The position numbers and the translations under genes are program-made. From the NCBI GenBank assembly GCA_017871115.1, contig JAFCIZ010000001.1, forward strand, positions 6,446,001 through 6,510,000: DNA of 64,000 nucleotides, written 5' to 3'. This document shows, piece by piece, positions 36,574 to 48,700 of this stretch. Below the pieces are notes generated by a model that was not told where the DNA came from, did no database searches, and saw only the letters and a list, made by a program, of their open reading frames with translations. How positions within the stretch are numbered: position 1 is the stretch's first letter; the number at the start of each line of letters is the position of its first letter. Source of the stretch: Cunninghamella blakesleeana (taxonomy: Eukaryota > Mucoromycota > Mucoromycetes > Mucorales > Cunninghamellaceae).

Positions 36574-37493
36574 TTAATTTGTAAATTTAGTTTATTTTAT
36601 CTTTTTTAAAAAAAATCTATATATCAGAATTTTGTAATATTATAAAATAAATGAATTTAATTGTTTGAACAATTTAAAATAAATAATCATTCTCTTTTAG
36701 AATAGAAAAAAGCGTGAACTTGTATTAAAGATGAATTGAAAGGTTTTAGTTATACATACTTATGTATAAAATATAATTAATATTAAAAATAGGTATATAT
36801 ATATAAAACATTATTATATGAACTTTAACTTCTCTAAAAAGGAAAATCTGTCGTTTACATAATAATAAAATTATACTTTATATACAGTAGTACAATTTTT
36901 TTTTTTTACATAATTTTAATTTTGCTTTATAAAGGCATTGCTTAGCGTCAAATTTAATATGTAGTTGCATGAAAAATAATATATAAAAAGTAGACTATTA
37001 AGCAGCTAGAGTTACTCTGATATGTTAAAATAGTATGTATATATTAATTTTTAAATGTGTCTAACAAAAAATAAGTCAATTCACATGAGTGTGCATTAAT
37101 ACAAATAACATTAGAATTCTTTTATAAATCTACAAGTTACAGCTATTATATACGTATGATATTAGTATGTTTATTGTATTTATAAGCCACTTATAGAGAG
37201 GAATAAAAAAAGGTAACAATGATTAACTTTTTTATTTTTTAGAATTTAAATATATCTTTTAATTATACTTGAATTATAATTTACATTTAATGAATAAAAT
37301 AGTATTTTAAATATATATGTTTTAAATGCTTTTTCTTTTTTTCCTTATATGACAATTTTTCAAGTAGATTTTTTGGTTGGATGTACCAGCTGCTTTTTTT
37401 TTTTTTTTTGGAAATAAAATTTCAATTTTTTTAGGGTGGTCCCTTATTTTTTTTTTTTTTTATTATTATTATTACTTTTTCACTTTTTTTTTT

Positions 37494-37529
<36 letters not shown>

Positions 37530-37546
37530 TATATTACATTTTGACT
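36574..37546. other. Gene-free spacer
   Basis: About 970 bases with no coding signal. The region contains poly-T runs just before the next gene (37394-37408 and 37448-37460), a (TA)n array at about 37497-37525, and otherwise mixed AT-rich sequence. It lies between two plus-strand genes, so it should contain a 3' UTR and a promoter. Confidence 0.5.
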
Positions 37547-38149
37547 ATGTCTATATTTAATTGGATATTTGGTAATGCAAATAAGACTGACAATGCTGAT
37601 GAAATCACAAAAAAAGATGCTTGTTATCACATAGTAAGTTTATATATAGTCATGTTTTATTTTTCATTATTCATTATTTACATACTGGCATGTATTTTAA
37701 TATATTTTTATATAGGAAGGATTTTTATCTTGCGTTTATTTCCAAACAGCAACTGAGGCAGCAGATAGATTAGCGGCTAAATATCCAAACGTGAAAGTCG
37801 ATGTCAGTGCGTATACTAAACAACAATGGCCAGAACGATCTATGGAGTTAAGAAAGGTATTCCAAAAAAATAAAATAAAATATATAAGTAAATGTCAGAA
37901 ATGTATATATGTATATGATATAGGTATAAGGGTGCATGTTTATTCAATATTATTCTATTATTTACCAATTGAATAATGGTTGTACATATCTGTATATATA
38001 TTTAATAATAGGAGTTTGCTACTCAACATCGAACATCACCATTTATTTATCAAGGATGTTCTGCTGATTCACAAACTGTTATCGGTGGATATAGTGATTT
38101 TGCCAAAATAATCAAAGCAAATTATAAATTAAATGTACCAATGGATTAA
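37547..38149 (+). CDS. Small thioredoxin-fold protein resembling the N-terminal domain of malate dehydrogenase 1B
   Basis: Three exons (37547-37633, 37716-37856, 38012-38149) sum to 122 codons, giving 121 aa. The order of motifs follows a glutaredoxin-like domain: a first strand with Cys (FLSCVYFQTATEAADRLAAKYPNVKVDV), a middle W-containing segment (KQQWPERSMELRKEF), then HRTSPFIYQGCSADSQTVIGGYSDFAKIIKANY. The last block closely resembles the SPIIWRE...IGGYNEFLEHAQSYY region preceding the dehydrogenase domain of MDH1B-type proteins. No CxxC active site is present. Here the domain stands alone, with no malate dehydrogenase downstream. The function is unknown; the relationship is proposed from motif similarity. 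Confidence 0.7.
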
Positions 38150-39012
38150 GATTTATTTATCTGTGTAAGGTATACATATCATGGTAAAAAAAAGAGATCG
38201 TCTGTATTTGGAATAAAATGGAATTTATATAATCAAGAAACGTTTTCTTGAAAAAAAGTGGGAATAATCATTTGGTTACCCAAAAAGTATAAATGATGTA
38301 TATTGTCCTATCCCTGTAATCTATTGCATAGTAATAATAAATAAGTTTGTCGTTTAGTGTGGTTTTATAGATATTTCTTAATTAATATTATTTTTATTAT
38401 TTGGTAAATGAAAGATAGTAGCAATAGTTGAATATTTTTATCTATGGTTATATTTTAATATAATTTATTATTTTATTTACAAATTAAAAAAAAAAAACAA
38501 CCTAAGAATTAAATAAGGAACAGGAACAAAAAAATAAATAATCAAATTTTACTTTATTAAAAAAGATTAATAAATTATATAAAAGTAAAATGAAAGATAA
38601 TATTAAGTGATCACTCTTTTAATTTCATATTGGTATGATTTTTTTTACCTTTCTTTATTTTTTTATTTTATTTTATTATAAATCAGCCTTTTTTTTAAAA
38701 ATAAAATAAAATAGAATAAAATAGGTTACTTTAAAATAAAATTGGATTAAGCAAATAACTTCCTTTCTTACTGATTGAATCATATATATATATATTTCAA
38801 CACGACTAATTCCTTTTATTTAATTTGTTTTATTTTTTTTCCATTTCTTCTCTCCATTTTTTTTTAGCCAGGTTCATAGCTTTCTTTATTTTCTTTTTAT
38901 CCTTGTCGTATTTAAAAAATAAATTTATAGTTTTTATTTTATTTCTAGTGCAAGTAATTGTACAGATATATTAATGACCATAAGTATGTTTTTATAATAT
39001 AAAAAAAACAAT
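38150..39012. other. Gene-free spacer between convergent genes
   Basis: No frame or RNA gene is supported in these about 860 bases. They contain A-rich tracts, AAATAAAATAGAATAAAATAG-type repeats near 38700-38722 and a (TA)n run near 38782. Expected to hold two 3' UTRs. Confidence 0.5.
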
Positions 39013-41514
39013 CTACGATTTTTTAATGATAAGTCCTTTTAACATATCAAAACTATTTCCATCAGGTTGAAGTGTATATCTTTGTTGGCTATTATTTACA
39101 TCGACGACTTCTAGCATACCATAATCACTTGTAATACCGACAATTTTAGCCTTGACGTTTTCATGAGTTGTTAATGTTACCAATTTATCACTAAAAAAAA
39201 GTTATCATAATAAAATGATAATAAAATGGTAATAGTATTGATTTAATATATATATGTCAGATAAAAAACATAAAGAAATAAAAAAATATATCTATATTAG
39301 TTCCTACTCCTATATATAATATGAGTATTACCTATGCAACCAGCGTTTATAATAAGTATCTAAAAACCATGGGCCCATTCCTTTTTCACAGAATTCATTA
39401 TAAAATCTTTCAAATGTCACTAAAATATTAGCTAATGCATCTTCAGAACTTAATCTTGGTAGTGAAGGATTATGTTTAGTAATAACATCATTGATTGATA
39501 CAGTTGGTTGACTATTTGATAAATTGATTCCGCATCCTAATATCAAAAATAGAAAAAAAAAAGGGAACAAATGCAAATATACTTAGTCATTCATTCATTA
39601 TTTGCCATCCCGATATATATATGTATTCATGCAAATATATATATTTATATGTGTCTTATTACCTATCACTAATAAGAATTCATCACCTGAAAAACTAGAA
39701 TTGACTAATAATCCACCAACCTTCTTTAAGCCTTGATCTGGTAAATCCGCATAAATATCATTTGGCCATTTCAATCGTAATGGAACATTTTCATATCCAG
39801 GCCTTGTTCGTATACTTTCAACTACAGCAAGTGCAATAATGTATTGAATAAATACTACAGGTGCATTATTTAATTCAAGGCTATGTCTAATTTCTAAACT
39901 AAATTGTACAGCTCCACTTTGTGATACCCATGAATTACGCCCACGTCCTTAAATAATAATAATAATTTTTTTAAAATAAAATAAAATAAAAAATGGCATA
40001 TAATTATTTTTTATGTCGAAATATTTTTAATATAAATGTTTATGTAATTATTATTTTAATACCTCGACCAGCAATTTGATTAGTTGCAAGACATACTAAA
40101 CCATTAGGAAGTGCTTGTGAAAATGAATAGTTCCTATAAAAATAAATAATAAAAAATTATATTAATAAACACCAAAAAAAAAAAAAAAACAATAAATATA
40201 ATATAAAATAGTAATGATTTTTTATATAAATTACTTATCAAGAATAGTTTGTGTGCTAGTAATGACTTCTGAATATAACATAGTATTTCCAAAACTGAAC
40301 CATTTTCCACCGCCCCATTCTTTATCACGAGCTTGTTTAAGATATGAAAAATAGGAACCAATATCAAAATAGGGGGTCATTGATTTTGGCGGATTAACAG
40401 GGCCATTTACCATAGATTCAGATAGTGATGTAGGTGGATAATGTATCATAAGTGGAATTGTTCTTTCATGAAATTCCTTTATTGACAATTTATTCCATTC
40501 GCGATTTAAAGACGATAAAGTAGTGTCATGATCATTGGTGTTCCATGATGTTAAATAAAATTCATCATTAGCATCTTTAATAATATGATTTGATCCAAGT
40601 TGTAATAAATTAGAAGTTACAATATTGGTTAATGAACGCGTTATACCGCATAAATAAATAGGTGTTAATGAAGGTGCATTAGTTGTTGTATCGGTTGTGA
40701 TGAATTTATTTATATTTGGATTGACCGAGAGGCCTAAACTAGTAAATTGGTCATAAAAAAATAAAAGACATTGATGTCGACTCTTTTTCAATGAGTCAAT
40801 TAACTGTTCACTATTCTCGGCTTCTTCTAAACCTGGCGTCGTTGTAACATCATATTCTGGGTGAACACCAGATAGTAAAGCTAAACCTTTCCCAACTTTA
40901 CATAACACAATGGATGCAGCCTTTGTATTTTCATCATTGTTATTGCTGTTATCATTGTCGTTAAATCGAGGTCCGTCAGGATAAGTAGCAATAACAGTAA
41001 CTTGATCATAATCAGTTGGTCGTACAAAATAACAACCCCCATTATAAAATACATTAATTGTTTGTTTATCTTTAGTTTCAAGAGTAATTGGAACCGAACG
41101 AGCACCTTTATTGCTATTATATACAAAGCCAGGATACATGGTGCCACGCGATAAACCAGGATAAAAGCCTAATTCTCTTGGACCTTTGACTTCTAATGGT
41201 GTATCAAGTTCAAAAGCTATATTTTTAGAAGCATAGTAAGCTCCAGCACATAACCCAAGATAAGAACCACCTCCATGAACATAGTTTTTAATTCGTTGAT
41301 TTACTTCTCCATTCATATCTTGACAATAAGGTAAATCTCTTCCGCCGGGTATGACTAATAATTTACAATTGTCTTCCCAAGGCTCATTTTTCAATATACC
41401 AACATCGATTTTAATAATATCATATGCATGACCGAGTAATATTTTTAAAGTTGTAAAGGCTTGATCTATAGCATTAGGTGAAGCACCTTCACCAGTATAA
41501 AGAAGAATGTTCAT
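39013..41514 (-). CDS. BPL1: Biotin-[acetyl-CoA carboxylase] ligase (Bpl1)
   Basis: Bpl1 activates biotin to biotinyl-AMP and attaches it to a lysine of carboxylases. Five exons are read; exon 1 runs from 41514 to about 40236. The N-terminal half is the eukaryotic BPL_N glutamine-amidotransferase-like domain: VLLYTGEGASPN-like start, VIPGGRDLPYC and the nucleophile-elbow-like LGLCAGAYYAS. The catalytic ligase domain is spread over the later exons, with GRGRNSWVSQSGAVQFS (biotinyl-AMP loop), RLKWPNDIYAD (biotin-binding Lys) and GCGINLSNSQP. The C-terminal SH3-like domain reads VKAKIVGITSDYGMLEVVD. Full length, no break. Substrates in this organism would be acetyl-CoA and pyruvate carboxylases, which are not in this window. 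Confidence 0.96.
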
Positions 41515-42157
41515 TTTTTTTAAAAAAAAAAGATAAAGAAAAAGTTTAAAAAACTGGGTATAAAAAAAAGCTGGTGTTAAAATATTCCTGGAAAATTTTT
41601 TGCCGCGGCTGATGAATATTTTTCAATAATAAAAGCCCCCACTCTAGAAAAAAATTTTTTTTTTCTTTTTCTTTACACTTTTCACTCTTTTTTATATTTA
41701 TACTTTAGTTATATTACTTTTTTTTTCTTTCTCTCCCTCCCACTCTTCCTTCCTAGCTTTCTTTTATACATGTATATATTGTAAGTAATCATCAAAAAGA
41801 AATATAAAAGTCAAATGTTATTAATAATAGTCCAAAGGATTAGAACTTTTCGCGTCTTAATCAGATGTGTTGAAATAAATAAAAAAATACTGATTTAATG
41901 AGCCTGATGGACTTATTTATTAATAATATTTGATTTTTTTTAAATCTGTGTAATTTATTACAAAATATTAATTTATATATATTTGTTTTATTTATATTAG
42001 GTACTCTATATGAGATCTGAATGTTAGTGTAGTTAATCGATTATTTTAATATTATAATTATTTTGATTTTTTAAAATAAAGTATATTTTTAAACTATTAT
42101 TGATTATTATTATTATTATTATTATTGCTGGTTATTGTTTACATTGTATTTATTAAA
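41515..42157. other. Gene-free spacer
   Basis: About 640 bases with no coding frame. A C/T-rich block (TTTCTTTCTCTCCCTCCCACTCTTCCTTCC, about 41723-41754) is on the plus strand, and a TTGCCGCGG patch is near 41600. The BPL1 promoter should lie here. (ATT)n repeats near 42105-42126 precede the next gene's 3' end. Confidence 0.5.
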
Positions 42158-43172
42158 TTAATCAAGTTCATAACCTACAAGTATATAATCAGGGGAGTGG
42201 TTATAAACAGTCGGCTCCACAAGCTGAAAACCTATATAATAAAATGTACGAAGGATAGTTTCCACTATACGTATTATATAAATAATATATAAATAGATAA
42301 ATAAATAAATCAATATATGACTATCTATGTATAAATATCTATAAATATAAACTTAGAGAAAGAGCATACTATTGTACCTTTATTTTGTTGTTTATTAATG
42401 GCAACAACCATATATATACATCCAGTCTGTTTTTCAGATATATCTATCAAATAAGTAAACCTATATAAGATGATTTTAGTGATTTATCATTAAAAATAAA
42501 AACTGTATATAATATATATCGTTGGTGCCTCTCTTCATTTTATACATATATATTATCATTATTATTATTACTATTATTATTATTATTATTATTACCATGA
42601 TTGAAATCTACTTGGAGACCAACTAAATACTTCTTCTATAGTTTCTTTAGAAAACATCAAAAATAAGGTTTGCTGATGTACAAATGCTTGAATTTTTAAT
42701 CTATTTTGATCATTTGTTGTTGTAAAACATAATATCTGACGTATTGTTTTATCCAGAGTATTTCCAAATAAACGCTTGCAAACATCATCTATATATAAAC
42801 ACCATAAATTAATAATAATAATAATAGTAATCATCCGCAAATAAATAAATATATCTTATTTTTTTCCCACCGTTTTTTTTCGATTTAAGTATAAATATAC
42901 TATTTTTTTTTACCTTTCTTTCTATTTGAAACAGTAACAAAGTTATCGACGTTGCTTGTTGAACCTTTAGTATTATTCAAGTTATTAATATATTCTGAAT
43001 TAGTGATAGCATTAGTAGTAGTATGTGTATTTGAATATATGTTATTATTTATTGTTGTTGCCGTTGTTGTAATACTTGTATCAGATAGTTGTTTTAGTGG
43101 TATTGATAGGTTACTATTATTATTATTACTATTATTATTACTATTACTATTATTATTACTCGTTAGCATCAT
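42158..43172 (-). CDS. Unrecognised protein, four exons
   Basis: Four exons (42914-43172, 42596-42788, 42378-42460, 42158-42231) join in phase and sum to 203 codons, giving 202 aa. The start is the first true ATG (MMLTSNNNSN). The N-terminal 85 residues are Asn/Ser/Thr simple sequence. The C-terminal 115 are ordered: CKRLFGNTLDKTIRQILCF, then QAFVHQQTLFLMFSKETIEEV, FSWSPSRFQSWFTYLIDI, IYMVVAINKQQ and a tail PDYILVGYELD. I do not recognise a family, signal peptide or clear membrane segment. Splice agreement across four exons argues that it is a real gene. An upstream exon is possible, since sequence above the ATG also reads open in another frame. Confidence 0.6.
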
Positions 43173-43606
43173 ACTGTGGACTAAAGACACAATAATATAT
43201 ATGCTGTTGTTGGCGTTTTTTCCTTTTTGTTGGTTTGGAAAAAATAGAGTTTGAAGAATAAAGAAGAAGTACAGTGATCTTGTCCAGTGCAACTACGTCT
43301 AAATAGTGAGCGCTATAAAAAATAATATTAATAAATATTTAGTGCTGAAAAAGGATACAAACTATTTTTGTGATAAATATATATATATACTTTGATAGAT
43401 CAATCGCTCTTCAACCACCAAAATAATAATAATAAAAAAGGTAGAGTTTATTAGAATATATATATAAAATAAAAAAATAAAAAAGAAAGAGAGTAAGGGA
43501 AATAAAAATAATTTAGGAGTTAAAAAAAAAAAACAAAAATCGTGAGAACTATATATATAATTTATTGAAACTGTTTGATAATATGCATAATATCTATTTA
43601 CTATTA
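43173..43606. other. Spacer upstream of the unrecognised gene
   Basis: It separates two minus-strand genes by 434 bases. A frame on the minus strand between about 43320 and 43170 (AHYLDVVALDKITVLLLYSS) could be an extra 5' exon but no consistent donor was found. The rest is (TA)n and A-rich sequence. Confidence 0.35.
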
Positions 43607-45261
43607 TTATTCTTTCTTTTTTTTGGTAGGCCTTTGTTCTGAACTGTTATCTCCACTATCACCTTCTTTACTTTTACTATTACTTTCACTGTTGTTACTG
43701 TTGCTTGAGGAACTATTTTCAGTACCAGGTATACTATCCCTTTTACGTGTTATTCCATTATTAAAAGGTTTATTGGATATTACTTGTCCTTGAAGTGATA
43801 AATTTTCTTTACCGATAAGAGATTGATGAACATGCTCAATAGATTTGAAATATTTAACAGTCTATCGTTTTTTTTTTTTTAAAAAAATAAATAAAAAGAG
43901 TAAAATAATATAGATTAATTATTATTATTGTCATTTGTTTTATTTTTATAATCATTTATTCCTAACAAAATAAAACATACCTTAACATGTAGTTCCAAGG
44001 TAGTATCTTCATCGCAAACAATCAAACCCTTCGGATGTAATTGAATGGCACTAACTGTACACATATGATTTACACCCTCTTCAACACATTTAGCGAGAGC
44101 AACACTATATAAATTTTATCAAGACAGTAATATATATAAATCCGTTTAGAGATATTTTATCGATATCAATATATAATTACACTTTAATATAGCTTGATAG
44201 TATATGAATAAGTCTATTACCTTTTATGAGCACCTACGATGATGATGCAAACTTCTCGAGCATCCATAACAGTACTAAAAAAAAAAATATAATATATATA
44301 TGTACATATATAAAAATGTGAATTTTTTTCATGCATATATTCATTTTCAATTCCATTTTCCTTTTTCCATTCCATATCCTTTTTTTAATTAAAAAAAATA
44401 CTTTGGAAAATAGCAATCTTCTCACCTACGCAACACCAACGGTCAAAGCTAATTTAGGTACTTTTGATACATCGCCATCAAAAAAGCGAGCGTTTGCCAT
44501 AATCGTTTCATAAGCCAAAGTTTTAACACGTGTACGAGATGTTAAAGAAGAACCAGGTTCATTAAATGCAATGTGTCCATCAGGACCAATCCCTCCTACA
44601 AATAATTCAATACCACCTACTTTAACAATGGCTGCTTCATATCTTCTACATTCAGCATCCAAATCGCTAGCGTTGCCATCCAAAAAATTGATATTTTCCT
44701 TTGGAATATCCAAATGTTGATATAGATGCTTCCATAGAAATGAATAATATGATTGGCTATGATCTCTATAAAATCGTAATACAGATAAAATGAAATAAAA
44801 TAAAAATGATAACATATAAATAAAAAGGCACTGTAAAAAATTATAAAATATATTATACATATTTAATAACATACCTTGGAAGACCAACATATTCATCCAT
44901 ACTAAAAGTTACCACATATTTAAAACTAAGTTGTCCTGATTTACAAAATTCAGCAAGTCGTTGATAACACCCAATAGGAGAAGAACCGCTTGGCAAACCT
45001 AATACAAAAGGTCTTTCTTTTGAAGGTTGAAATTGGATAATACGTTCCTTTATGTAATTTGCTAGTATAGATATAAGAATATGATTTAAGAAGTAAAATA
45101 AAGTAATAAAACAAAAATACATTATTATCGCGTGATTTATATATAAATATTTCTTACTCTCAATAATTACTTTATAGTATTTATATTCAATATTATTATT
45201 ATTTATATTTACCTATCCAATCAGATACATCATTATAATTATCTCTAATGATTAATCTCAT
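43607..45261 (-). CDS. NAG1: Glucosamine-6-phosphate deaminase (NagB/GNPDA)
   Basis: It converts glucosamine-6-phosphate to fructose-6-phosphate and ammonia, in amino-sugar catabolism. About six exons; the first three are 45213-45261, 44875-45061 and about 44435-44765, in phase. [20 protein letters not shown] is the typical N-terminus. [17 protein letters not shown] is the phosphate/sugar loop, [22 protein letters not shown] contains the catalytic Asp-Glu pair, and [19 protein letters not shown] holds the conserved catalytic histidine loop. [18 protein letters not shown] sequence spans an intron (GTAGGT donor). The core is about 270 residues, followed by a fungal-specific disordered tail rich in Ser, Asn, Glu and Lys ending in RPTKKKE. 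The gene symbol follows the Candida NAG cluster name; no other NAG gene is adjacent here. Confidence 0.96.
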
Positions 45262-45741
45262 TACAATAACTAAATTATTTACACAATAAAGAATATATTT
45301 TTTGTGTGTGAGTAAAAGAGAAAAGAAATAAAGGGAAAAAGAAAAATAAGGAAGAAAAAAATTAAATGATTTTTTTAAAATTCCGATTTTTTTTCGCGAT
45401 GGGCAAAGTAAAATAAATAAAATTTTTTACGTCTTAACGATTTTTCTTATTCAACATGAACTTTTTTATTTTTTGGTTTGAGAATTTTCATATTAAATTG
45501 GAAAACGACAAGGTAAAAAAAAAATAGAAAAAGATCGAAAAAGATTCTTGATTTTATCAAAGGTTTAAAAATTTAAACCCAGTTATTCATTTGTGGGTTG
45601 ACCATTTTCAAATAATTTTTTAAACCTTTACTTCTCTAATTTTTAAGTTCCTCTTCCTTTTCTCTAATTTTATTTTTCTAATAAAAATAAAATCGTTTAT
45701 TGATTTATATTACTAGTGAATATTACACAAAAATAAATACT
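45262..45741. promoter_or_regulatory. Divergent promoter region (deaminase / C3HC protein)
   Basis: These 480 bases lie between opposing starts. A- and T-rich blocks dominate, with a TTTTTCGCGATGGGC patch at about 45390 that is unusually GC-rich for the region. Two TAAACC(C/T) motifs are near 45575-45625. No specific factor is claimed. Confidence 0.4.
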
Positions 45742-48700
45742 ATGAATGATGAAACGTTACCCAAATCAAGTGCGGAAATTGCTAACGAATTTAAGATTTT
45801 AGAAGCTACTTCAAGGAAATTATTCGATTTACCACCTTACGTAAATCCAAACGATTTTGAAGCTTGGAAGAAAGAAAAAAAAGATCTAATAAAGTATTGA
45901 AATAATATTTATATTATTTTGTATGTCATATATTCCTGTATGATTTATCATTTATTAATTATTATTATTATTATTACTTATTTATTTAATTAATTTTATT
46001 ATAGTAAAACCAACTTATTACGGGAACAAGCGAAAACACGCGAAGAAACTTACACAGGACGTCTAAAATACCTGGAGAGATTATCTACCTATTCAGCAAA
46101 TTTTATTTCTAACACCACTCCAGTTGATCCATCTCAATGTGCTATACATGGTTGGTATGATACAAATAAACGGTATATATTTTCTGGCTCAGAAGTCTTT
46201 CGTTTGATTTGTAAAGAATGTAACAGTCATTTGGATATACCTAACCTTACAGGCATTAATTCAAATTTCGAATCTGTCAAAAAGATCTATACTCTGTATC
46301 CAACCTTTTTGTATAGCAACCATAATGAATCATGCTTTTGGAGAAATAATTCATGTCATGGTATTACTACAAATGAAATGATTATGATGATAATATTATA
46401 TGAAGATAATGAATCCCTTTTAATCAAAAATAATTTTTTTATCTTTAATTATGATTAGTATCTGTATGCGCTTTTCCTCTTGTAACTACTTCTGATGCAT
46501 TTGAATTACTTGAAGCTCAAGGAAAGCTTTTTCAAAAATGGGGTTTAGATTTGCCTTTGATAAACAACCCTTATGTAGGTTTCTATTTTATAATATTATA
46601 TATTAGTATTCATAAAGACTTATATGCGTTTATATCAATCAGTGTGTTTATATGTTTTTTATTTATGTTTCTTTTCTGTAGGATCAATCAAAAAATAAAA
46701 TCATTGAAAGAATAATTAAATCTATTGAAAATATTGATGTATTTGATTTCCCACAACAGCAATTAACAGAGATTCAAAAAACAGCATATCTATTACCTAT
46801 ATTTGGATGGAACTATTTGGAAGAACAAAATCGACAGTTATTAAAATGTTCAAGCTGTTTTCGCCATATTTGGTTACCTAATTACTTATTAATTAAAGAT
46901 AGAATTGACAATAATAATAATAATAATAATAACAATAATAATAATAATAGTAATAGTAGTAATAATGAAGGGAGCATCAGCTATCATACTCGATCAGAAC
47001 GTATTAAAGAACATTTACATCCTATTGAAGAACATCGATATTATTGTCCCTGGCGTAATGCAGATAAGGCTCGTACTTCTTTAAAGGATTCATTTTATGT
47101 ACCAGCAAAACAGCCACTTAATGGATGCGAATGGATGATGGAAATGTTATTTAAAGAGTGGTTTAAATTAACAACAGAAGATGATAAACATCCTAAACGT
47201 AATGAGTTTAGACGAAAAATTGAAAAATATATATCAACAACTGTAGAAAAAAATCAATGGATGACACAGGATTTGTCCACTCATAAATTTTCCAGAATAC
47301 CTAAACGATCTTACTCAGTAGATGCTAATGACAATGACAATGAGAGTACTACAGAAAATGCTATGAAAAAGATAAAACAAGATTTACAACCCGATACTAC
47401 TACTCAACAAACTGAAGATCAAATTTCTCTTTCTCCTGAGCCAACCAATATAGTTGCACCTCCTGTTGTAGTGAATGAAATGGACACAGCTGTGGAAAAT
47501 AATGAAAATGATGTAAAGAAAGAAGATCAACTTAAAACTATGCAACAGACAGATGAACAAAACGAAACTTCCCAAACTGAAATACAAACAATAATGGATA
47601 CACATGATCAGCTGCCACTAGATATAGCTTCAATTATGTCTCCATCTTTAGCTACTTCATCACCACTACCTTCTGATATACAGTTGACTGATATTGAATC
47701 ACCCGTAATATTAGATGATAGTCCAACTATTCAAAGTGCTCAAACTCCTGATATAATGCATGATAATGTTATTTCTGATCATACATCAACTACACCACCA
47801 AAAGATGATCAGTTGGATAAAGAAATAAGATCAACTGAAGATGAAGAAGTTATTAGTGTAAACCCAACACCATTAGAACAAAATCAAGATAGTGAATTAA
47901 TGGATATCAGCGAAGAATTTACTTCAGAGAAAATATCAGATAAAAAATCATTATCTTTAGAAGAACAAAAAGAACATGAAGAAAGTGAAATAAGTACAAT
48001 AAAGGAATTGGAAGATGAAAATGATAACAACGTAGTTGCAATGGCAGAAGACCTTAATAAAGAAGAAGAAGAAGAAGAAGAAGAAGAAGAAGAAGAAGAA
48101 GAAGAAGAAGGAGAAGAAGAAGAAGAATTTGAAAGTATAAAAGAAAACGCTGATGAAAAGGGTGATAGTGTTATTGAAATACAAGAAGTGCTTAATAATG
48201 AAGAAATAGAAGACACAGGAAATGTGCCAGTGGACATTCAAGATCTCCAAGAAAATAAACAGGAATCAGAAATCAATACAATAGAAGTAAAAGAAGAAGA
48301 AGGTGTAAAAAACGAATATGTGAAAGAAGAAGTAAAAGGAGAAGAAGTAAAAGTAGTAGTAGAAAAAGAAAAAGAAGAAGAAGAAGAAGAAAGAGAAGAA
48401 GCAGAAGAAGTAGAAGGAGTAGAAGGAGTAGAAGGAGTAGAAGGAGTAGAAGGAGTAGAAGGAGTAGAAGTAGAAGAAGAAAAAGAAGAAAAAGAAGAAA
48501 AAGAAGAAAACGAAGAAAACGAAGAAAAAGAAGAAGAAAATGAGTTAAGTGATGAACAAAACGTCCAATCATCCAAACCCATATCAGAAGCTACTCCAAC
48601 AAAAACTGATCAAGATGAATTAATCCAATTACAGGAAGATATTCAATTAAATAATGATGAAATAGAAAAGATGGCAACTGAAGAAATAGAAGTGGAAAGT

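Noticed and set aside
43173..43292. Extended N-terminus for the unrecognised gene (MHWTRS start)
   Set aside because: The apparent first codon is TTG, not ATG. The first real ATG in frame is at 43172.
43575..43793. Plus-strand Leu/Ser-rich frame
   Set aside because: It is antisense to the Ser/Asn tail of the glucosamine-6-phosphate deaminase, which has clear homology.
47884..48582. Long antisense Ser-, Phe- or Leu-rich frames opposite the acidic repeat tail
   Set aside because: They are the reverse complement of GAA and GTAGAAGGA repeats; repeats without stops on one strand give open frames on the other.
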